Of a DNA stretch of 12,910 nucleotides, positions 7,961 through 12,910 are shown piece after piece. Position numbers and translations under genes: made by a program. This DNA is from CAWGCA01 sp963820955 (GTDB lineage Bacteria; Pseudomonadota; Gammaproteobacteria; Chromatiales; Chromatiaceae). Position 1 is the stretch's first letter, and every line of letters begins with the position of its first letter. A model generated the notes under the pieces. That model was not told the DNA's origin. It did no database searches and saw only the letters and a program-made list of their open reading frames with translations. The stretch is from assembly GCA_963820955.1 (NCBI GenBank), contig CAWGCA010000007.1:1-12910 (forward strand), written 5' to 3'.

Positions 7961-8452
7961 TCAACGATACTTGGCCTGGGCCTCAATATTCGCCGCCAAT
8001 CTGCTCTTCATACTTGTCGCCCATGGCCAGCAGCTTCTCTTTGGTCATGATGGCGTCTTCACGGTTCTCGAAATGGTACTCGTAGATACGCGTCTCCACG
8101 ATGGCATCCACTGGACAGGACTCTTCGCAATAACCGCAAAAGATGCACTTGAACAGATCAATGTCATAGCGGGTGGTGCGCCGGGAGCCGTCGCCCGCGG
8201 CTCGGCCTCGATGGTGATGGCCAGCGCCGGACAGGTCGCCTCGCACAATTTGCAGGCGATACAGCGCTCCTCGCCGTTCGGATACCGGCGCTGGGCGTGC
8301 AGCCCCCGAAAACGGGGCGACATCGGCGTCTTCTCTTCCGGATACTGGACCGTGAACTTCTTCTCGAACAGATAGCGGCCGGTCAGACGCAAGCCCGCGA
8401 ACAGTTCCAGCAGGAACAGACTCTTGATGTAGTCACGCAGTACTTTCATCAT
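7961..8452 (-). CDS. nuoI: NADH-quinone oxidoreductase subunit I, two compensating frameshifts as read
   Basis: Peripheral-arm subunit carrying clusters N6a and N6b that pass electrons from NuoG toward N2. Both 4Fe-4S motifs are present: CIACKLCEATCP at residues 64-75 and CIFCGYCEESCP at 103-114. The start MMKVLRDYIKSLF has AGGAAG upstream and follows the nuoH stop by 11 nt. Two indels break it. A missing base near 8189-8197 separates the motifs (AEPR, then DGSRRTTRYDIDL). An extra base near 7989-7996 hides the usual tail, which otherwise reads EEQIGANIEAQAKYR and stops at 7961-7963. Undoing both gives 163 residues, the usual length. As read, no single frame contains both cluster motifs. Confidence 0.93.
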
Positions 8453-8463
8453 GTCTTCCTGCC

Positions 8464-9523
8464 CTAATCGAACCACCAGGGCATCTCGTAGACCACGGCC
8501 AGGCCCACCACCATGATCCAGACGATGGTGATCGGAATGAATACCTTCCAGCCCAGCCGCATGATCTGATCATAGCGATAACGGGGGAAGGTGGCGCGCA
8601 ACCAGAGGAAAAAGAAACCCACCACGGCCGTTTTCAGCAACAGCCAGAAGATACCCGGTACCCAGTCGAACAGCGGGCCAAGCACCGGCCAGCCGTTGAA
8701 GGGCGACAGCCAGCCGCCCAGGAACAGCAGCGCCGTCAGCGCCGAGATCAGGATCATGTTGGCGTATTCGCCGAGGAAGAAAACCGCGAACGGCCATGCC
8801 CGAATACTCGACATGGAAACCCGCCACGATCTCTGATTCGCCCTCGGCCACATCGAAGGGCGCCCGGTTGGTCTCGGCCACGCCGGAGATGAAATAGATC
8901 AGAAACAATGGCAGCAGCGGCAGCCAGAACCAGTTGAACAGACCACCGTTACCCTCCTGGGCACGGACGATGTCCCCGAGATTGAGGCTGCCGGCCGCCA
9001 CCAGCACCCCGACCAAGGCAAAGCCCATGGCGATCTCGTAGGAGACGATCTGAGCGGCCGAGCGCATGGCGCCGAGGAAGGCATACTTCGAATTGGAGGC
9101 CCAGCCGGCGATGATTACGCCGTACACCCCCACCGAGGTCAGGGCCAGCAGATAGAGCAGCCCCGCGTTGAGATCCGACAGCACCAACCCCTCCTGAAAG
9201 GGAAATACCGCCCAGGCCGCCAGGGCCGGTGCCAGAGTCAGCATCGGCGCGATGAGAAACAGGGTCTTGTTGGCACTGCTCGGGATCACTATCTCCTTGA
9301 ACATCAGCTTCACCGCATCGGCGATGGGCTGCAGCCAACCCTTGGGGCCCACCCGGTTGGGACCAATGCGCACCTGCATGTAGCCGATAATCTTTCGCTC
9401 GGCATAGGTGAAATAGGCAACGAACAGCATCAGCGGCGCGATGATCGCCACGATCTTGATCAGGATCTGCAGCAGGATCAGATTCTCGCCCAGCCATTCC
9501 CAGAGGCCAATCAATGTATCCAT
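8464..9523 (-). CDS. nuoH: NADH-quinone oxidoreductase subunit H, one frameshift as read
   Basis: ND1-like membrane subunit that forms much of the quinone chamber and anchors the peripheral arm. It starts MDTLIGLWEWLGENLILL, 4 nt after the nuoG stop. Conserved blocks are intact: ERKIIGYMQVRIGPNRVGPK, GWASNSKYAFLGAMRSAAQ, and the acidic quinone-chamber loop AETNRAPFDVAEGESEIVAG followed by FHVEYSGM. One extra base at about 8789-8797 shifts the frame; the protein continues as FAVFFLGEYANMILISAL to WWFD and the TAG at 8464-8466. Corrected length is 352 residues, normal for NuoH. If the break were real, the product would lose its last membrane helices and the subunit would not be expected to work. 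Confidence 0.94.
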
Positions 9524-9527
9524 CGGT

Positions 9528-11846
9528 TTATGCCTTCTCCAGGGTCACGTCACCAAACTGACTGCCCAGTTTCTCGCTGCCCTTCAGCCCGGCACAGATC
9601 CGCACGCAGCCATTCGGCACCGCCCCATCGATCTCCACCGGCAGGCTGATCCGACTATCATCCTGAACGACTGTGACCTGGTCGCCCTGGGTCAGCCCGT
9701 TCTGATCCGCAACGGCCTGGTTGATTCGGACCGCGGCGGCAAGGGCATCGCGGGTCTTCTGCAGGGAGCTGGCACGACGCACCAGCGGGTCCAGGGCGTA
9801 GATGGGTACGTCGCCAATCCGCTTCAGCCCCCCCTCGCTCATGCGCAACTCCCCGTCAGCCGAACCGCTGGCTCGATTCTCCGGCCGGAGTTCACCCAGG
9901 CCGTCACGCACCTCATCGAGCACCTGTTGCGAACTGTTCTGGTCAAAGCCTGTCAGATCGAGCAGATTGCCCAGCACCCGCAACACCTTCCAGCCCGGTC
10001 TCGCTTCGCCCTGAGGCGTCACCACACCGGTAAATGACTGCCAGCCTCCCTCGGCGTTGACAAAGGTGCCGGAGGTCTCGGCAAAGCCGGCGATGGGGAG
10101 AATCACATCGGCCGCTGCTTCCAGACAGGGGCTGCGGAAGGCCGCCAGGGCCACCACGAAATCGGCGTGATCGAAGGCCCGGGCCGCCAGTGCTGGATTC
10201 CACAAATCATACCCCGGCTCCACTCCCAGCAGCAGGTAACCCTTGCGCGGCTCCTGCAGCATGGCGAGGGCATCGGCCCCCTCCGCCCGGGGCAGCGCTC
10301 CGGCCAGTCTGGCGCCGACGCTGTTGGCGGCCTCGGGCAGATACCCCAGCACCGCCCCGCTCGCCTCGGCAATAGTGGCGGCCAGGAAACAGATCAGCGA
10401 ATAATCGGGATGAGCTACCGCCAGATTGCCCAGCAGGACGGTGGCCTTACCCGCCGTCTGCAACCGTTTCGCGATCGCCTGGTGGGCCTCGCTCGCTTTT
10501 GCTTTATCGATTAGACCGCCACTGGCGCCCAGGGCCTTGGCCACGGCGGCCAGCACCGGGACCAGGCCGGCGGGACCGGTAACCAGTTGTTCGGCCGGAT
10601 AGTTGAGATCCAACTCCAGTGGATTGACGAAATCGATGGTTGCACCCGCCAGCACGGCCTTGCGCAGGCGGTGGCCGAATATCGGCTGCTCCTTGCGGAC
10701 ACTGGACCCAATCACCAGGGCCGCATCCAGTCGCTCCAGGTCTGATATGGCCTGACCCAGCCAGGGAAAGGCAGGTTCCTCGCCACGGAAGTCCCCCTGA
10801 CGCAAGCGGAAATCGATATTGTCGCTACCCAGGCCACGCATCAGTTTCTGGGTCAGGTACAACTCCTCCAGGGTCGCCGTCGGCGACAGCAGGGCACCCA
10901 GCCGATCGCCGCTGGCATTGCGGGCCTTCTTAATTCCCTGCGCCGCAGTCTCCAAAGCCTCGGACCAGTCGGTCTCCACCCAGCGTCCACCCTGCTTCAC
11001 CAGGGGAAGGGTAAGCCGGTCGCTGCTGTAGAGCCCTTCGTAGCTGAAGCGATCACGATCGGAGATCCAGCACTCGTTGATCGACTCGTTATCTCTCGGA
11101 TGCACCCGCATCACCTGATTGCGGCGCACATGGATATACAGGTTGGAACCGACCGCATCATGAGGGCCTATCCCCTCGTGCTGGGTTAGCTCCCAGGCCC
11201 GGGCATGAAAGCGGAAGGGTTTGGAGGTAAGAGAGCCCACCGGGCAGATGTCGATGATATTGCCCGAAAGTTCCGAATCGATACTCCGTTCCACATAGGT
11301 GCCGATCAGCATGTGCTCACCGCGGCCGGTGGCACCCAACTCGCGGATGCCCGCGATCTCGGCACCAAAACGCACGCAGCGGGTACAGTGGATACAGCGG
11401 GTAAAATCAGTGGCGATCAACGGGCCTATATCTTCGTCCGGCACCACCCGTTTGCCTTCCGAGAATCGCGAGACATCACCGCCATAACCCACCGCCACGT
11501 CCTGCAGTTCACACTCCCCGCCCTGATCACAGATCGGGCAGTCCAGCGGATGGTTGATCAACAGGAACTCCATGGTCCCCTTCTGCGCCGCCAGCGCCAG
11601 CGGGGAACGGGTGAACACCTTCATGCCATCGTTCACCGGGGTGGCACAGGCGGGCAGCGGTTTGGGTACCTTCTCAACCTCTACCAGACACATCCTACAG
11701 TTGGCGGCGACCGAAAGCTTCTTGTGGTAACAGAAACGCGGGATGCTGATACCGGCCGCATCGGTCACTTCGATGAGTAGGGTACCGGCTTTCGCCTGGA
11801 GTTCCCGGCCATCGACTTCGATTGTTACCATCTGGTCATCAGACAT
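9528..11846 (-). CDS. nuoG: NADH-quinone oxidoreductase subunit G
   Basis: Intact 772-residue iron-sulfur subunit of the peripheral arm. Residues 1-78 form a ferredoxin-like domain with the N1b 2Fe-2S ligands C39, C50, C53 and C67. H99, C103, C106 and C112 (DCPICDQGGEC) bind the His-ligated N5 cluster. C150, C153, C156 and C200 (CIHCTRC, DICPVGSLT) bind N4. From about 215 onward the protein is the formate-dehydrogenase-like molybdopterin fold (WELTQHEGIGPHDAVGSN) without cofactor function. The four cysteines of the extra N7 cluster of E. coli and Thermus NuoG are absent, so this is the shorter type. The start MSDDQMVTIEVDG has a weak AGAGAA site upstream; the ATG five codons in is an alternative. 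It follows nuoF after an 82-bp gap, longer than the other gaps in the operon, and precedes nuoH by 4 nt. Confidence 0.98.
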   Translation of the reverse strand: MSDDQMVTIEVDGRELQAKAGTLLIEVTDAAGISIPRFCYHKKLSVAANCRMCLVEVEKVPKPLPACATPVNDGMKVFTRSPLALAAQKGTMEFLLINHPLDCPICDQGGECELQDVAVGYGGDVSRFSEGKRVVPDEDIGPLIATDFTRCIHCTRCVRFGAEIAGIRELGATGRGEHMLIGTYVERSIDSELSGNIIDICPVGSLTSKPFRFHARAWELTQHEGIGPHDAVGSNLYIHVRRNQVMRVHPRDNESINECWISDRDRFSYEGLYSSDRLTLPLVKQGGRWVETDWSEALETAAQGIKKARNASGDRLGALLSPTATLEELYLTQKLMRGLGSDNIDFRLRQGDFRGEEPAFPWLGQAISDLERLDAALVIGSSVRKEQPIFGHRLRKAVLAGATIDFVNPLELDLNYPAEQLVTGPAGLVPVLAAVAKALGASGGLIDKAKASEAHQAIAKRLQTAGKATVLLGNLAVAHPDYSLICFLAATIAEASGAVLGYLPEAANSVGARLAGALPRAEGADALAMLQEPRKGYLLLGVEPGYDLWNPALAARAFDHADFVVALAAFRSPCLEAAADVILPIAGFAETSGTFVNAEGGWQSFTGVVTPQGEARPGWKVLRVLGNLLDLTGFDQNSSQQVLDEVRDGLGELRPENRASGSADGELRMSEGGLKRIGDVPIYALDPLVRRASSLQKTRDALAAAVRINQAVADQNGLTQGDQVTVVQDDSRISLPVEIDGAVPNGCVRICAGLKGSEKLGSQFGDVTLEKA

Positions 11847-11928
11847 GGATGTTGTTCTCTAAAACCCGTACTCATCTTAGCGCGCTATGCACGCGTATCC
11901 TGGGACATCAGAATCGCTGTCACCGCGC

Positions 11929-12910
11929 TCAGGCAGTCATGCACCGCTTGTGTTCAATGTGATACTCGAACTCGTCGCGAAAGTGCTTCAGCATGCCCTG
12001 CACCGGCATTGCCGCCGCGTCCCCCAGGGCACAGATGGTGCGCCCGGCGATCTTGCCGGCGACGTCGCCCAACAGTTCGAGATCCTGCCGACTGCCGCGC
12101 CCGTTCTCGATGCGATGCACCACCCGATAAAGCCAGCCGGTACCCTCCCGACAGGGGGTACACTGACCGCAGGACTCTTCGTAGTAGAAGTAGGACATGC
12201 GTTCCAGGACCTTGACCATGCAGTTGCTGTCGTCAAGCACGATCACCGCCCCGGAACCGAGCATGGAGCCCGCCGCGGCGATGGCGTCGTAGTCCATGGT
12301 CAGCTCCATCATCTGCTCACCCGGGATCACAGGCGAGGAAGATCCGCCGGGGATCACCGCCTTGATCCTGCGACCATCCTTCATGCCGCCCGCCAGCTCC
12401 AGCAATTCGGCAAACGGTGTACCCATGGGAATCTCGAACACCCCGGGATTGTTGATATTACCGGAGATGGAAAACAACTTGGCACCGCCGCTGTGCTCCA
12501 CACCCAGATCCCGAAACCACTCACCCCCCTTCTCCAGGATAACCGGGATGGAAGCAAGTGATTCAGTATTGTTGATGATGGTAGGGCGACCATAGAGACC
12601 GAAATGGGCCGGAAACGGCGGCTTATAGCGCGGCTGACCTTTTTTACCTTCGATCGACTCCAGCAGCGCCGTCTCCTCGCCGCAGACATAGGCGCCGCCG
12701 CCGAGGTGGGAGTGAAGTTCAAAGTCGAAACCGGAACCTAACAGGTTCTGCCCGAGGAATCCGGCCTTCCGCGCTTCCTCGAGGGCCCGCTCGAAACGCT
12801 CGTAAGGTTCCCAGAATTCACCCCGGATATAGTTGTAGCCAAGATTGGCGCCAATCGCATAACCGGCGATAATCATCCCCTCAATCAATTGGTGAGGGTT
12901 ATAACGGAGG
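11929..12910 (-). CDS. nuoF: NADH-quinone oxidoreductase subunit F, 5' partial (start outside window)
   Basis: C-terminal three quarters of the NADH-binding flavoprotein subunit, about 326 of roughly 425 residues. The frame is open to the right edge (LRYNPHQLIEGMIIAG at the edge). Visible family blocks are GGGAYVCGEETALLESIEGK and GRPTIINNTESLAS of the FMN/NADH fold, the SLBB region (KLFSISGNINNPGVFEIPMG), and the N3 4Fe-4S ligands in ESCGQCTPCREGTGW with the fourth cysteine in TICALGD. The glycine-rich FMN loop lies beyond the window. The tail ends HIEHKRCMTA at the TGA at 11929-11931. No indel is seen. NuoF oxidises NADH and passes electrons via FMN and N3 to NuoG. Confidence 0.97.
   Translation of the reverse strand, partial: LRYNPHQLIEGMIIAGYAIGANLGYNYIRGEFWEPYERFERALEEARKAGFLGQNLLGSGFDFELHSHLGGGAYVCGEETALLESIEGKKGQPRYKPPFPAHFGLYGRPTIINNTESLASIPVILEKGGEWFRDLGVEHSGGAKLFSISGNINNPGVFEIPMGTPFAELLELAGGMKDGRRIKAVIPGGSSSPVIPGEQMMELTMDYDAIAAAGSMLGSGAVIVLDDSNCMVKVLERMSYFYYEESCGQCTPCREGTGWLYRVVHRIENGRGSRQDLELLGDVAGKIAGRTICALGDAAAMPVQGMLKHFRDEFEYHIEHKRCMTA

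Noticed and set aside
11847..11928. Small gene or regulatory RNA in the 82-bp gap between nuoF and nuoG
   Set aside because: No start codon with a ribosome site leads a usable frame, and I see no convincing stem or promoter pair; it is only a somewhat longer spacer than the others in the operon.
2054..12595. Many long plus-strand open frames opposite the nuo genes (for example 4172-4756, 6181-6903, 11205-11780, 11887-12561)
   Set aside because: They are antisense shadows of GC-rich coding sequence: their translations are rich in His, Arg, Asp and Gln with no domain-like pattern, and they lie opposite clearly conserved complex I codons.

Overview
The window looks like a stretch of gammaproteobacterial chromosome with an integrated mobile element at its left edge. 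The evidence for the host is a proteobacterial-type complex I operon (nuo, gene order F-G-H-I-J-K-L-M-N, all on the minus strand), followed immediately downstream by an initiator tRNA. That nuoN / tRNA-fMet arrangement (often continuing into rimP-nusA-infB) is familiar from gammaproteobacteria, including sulfur-oxidising lineages. I cannot name the species.

Layout. Positions 1-1807 (plus strand) hold the end of an integrative element. It is a tightly packed module of three genes: a FlhC-like zinc-ribbon regulator cut by the window edge, an AlpA/excisionase-like winged-helix protein whose ATG abuts the regulator's stop, and a tyrosine integrase that starts 130 nt inside the excisionase-like gene. 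The integrase stop lies 24 bp from the CCA end of a minus-strand tRNA-fMet(CAU) at 1832-1911, which is the apparent attachment site. A sigma70-like promoter for that tRNA lies at 1926-1954. From 2024 to the right edge the nuo operon runs right to left: nuoN, nuoM, nuoL, nuoK, nuoJ, nuoI, nuoH, nuoG and the C-terminal three quarters of nuoF. The reconstructed genes nuoG to nuoM are separated by only 4-38 nt, as expected of one transcript. They encode the NADH-oxidising part (F), the first iron-sulfur subunit (G), the connecting iron-sulfur subunit (I), the quinone-site membrane subunit (H) and the proton-pumping membrane arm (J, K, L, M, N).

The striking property of this sequence is single-base insertions and deletions. 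nuoF, nuoG and nuoK are clean. nuoH and nuoJ each carry one indel, nuoI two, nuoM four, and nuoL and nuoN about a dozen each. The integrase carries two, the FlhC-like gene one, and the tRNA several. When the indels are undone, conserved protein sequence continues on both sides and the total lengths become exact multiples of three: integrase 378 aa, nuoM 503, nuoH 352, nuoI 163, nuoJ 200. This points to sequence or assembly errors, or to very recent inactivation, rather than old decay. In the feature list, genes with several breaks that scramble the product are typed pseudogene; genes with one or two small breaks stay CDS with the break described.

I found no CRISPR array, insertion sequence, rRNA or clear intrinsic terminator. 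The most unusual biology is the compact regulator-excisionase-integrase module docked on an initiator tRNA beside the respiratory operon.
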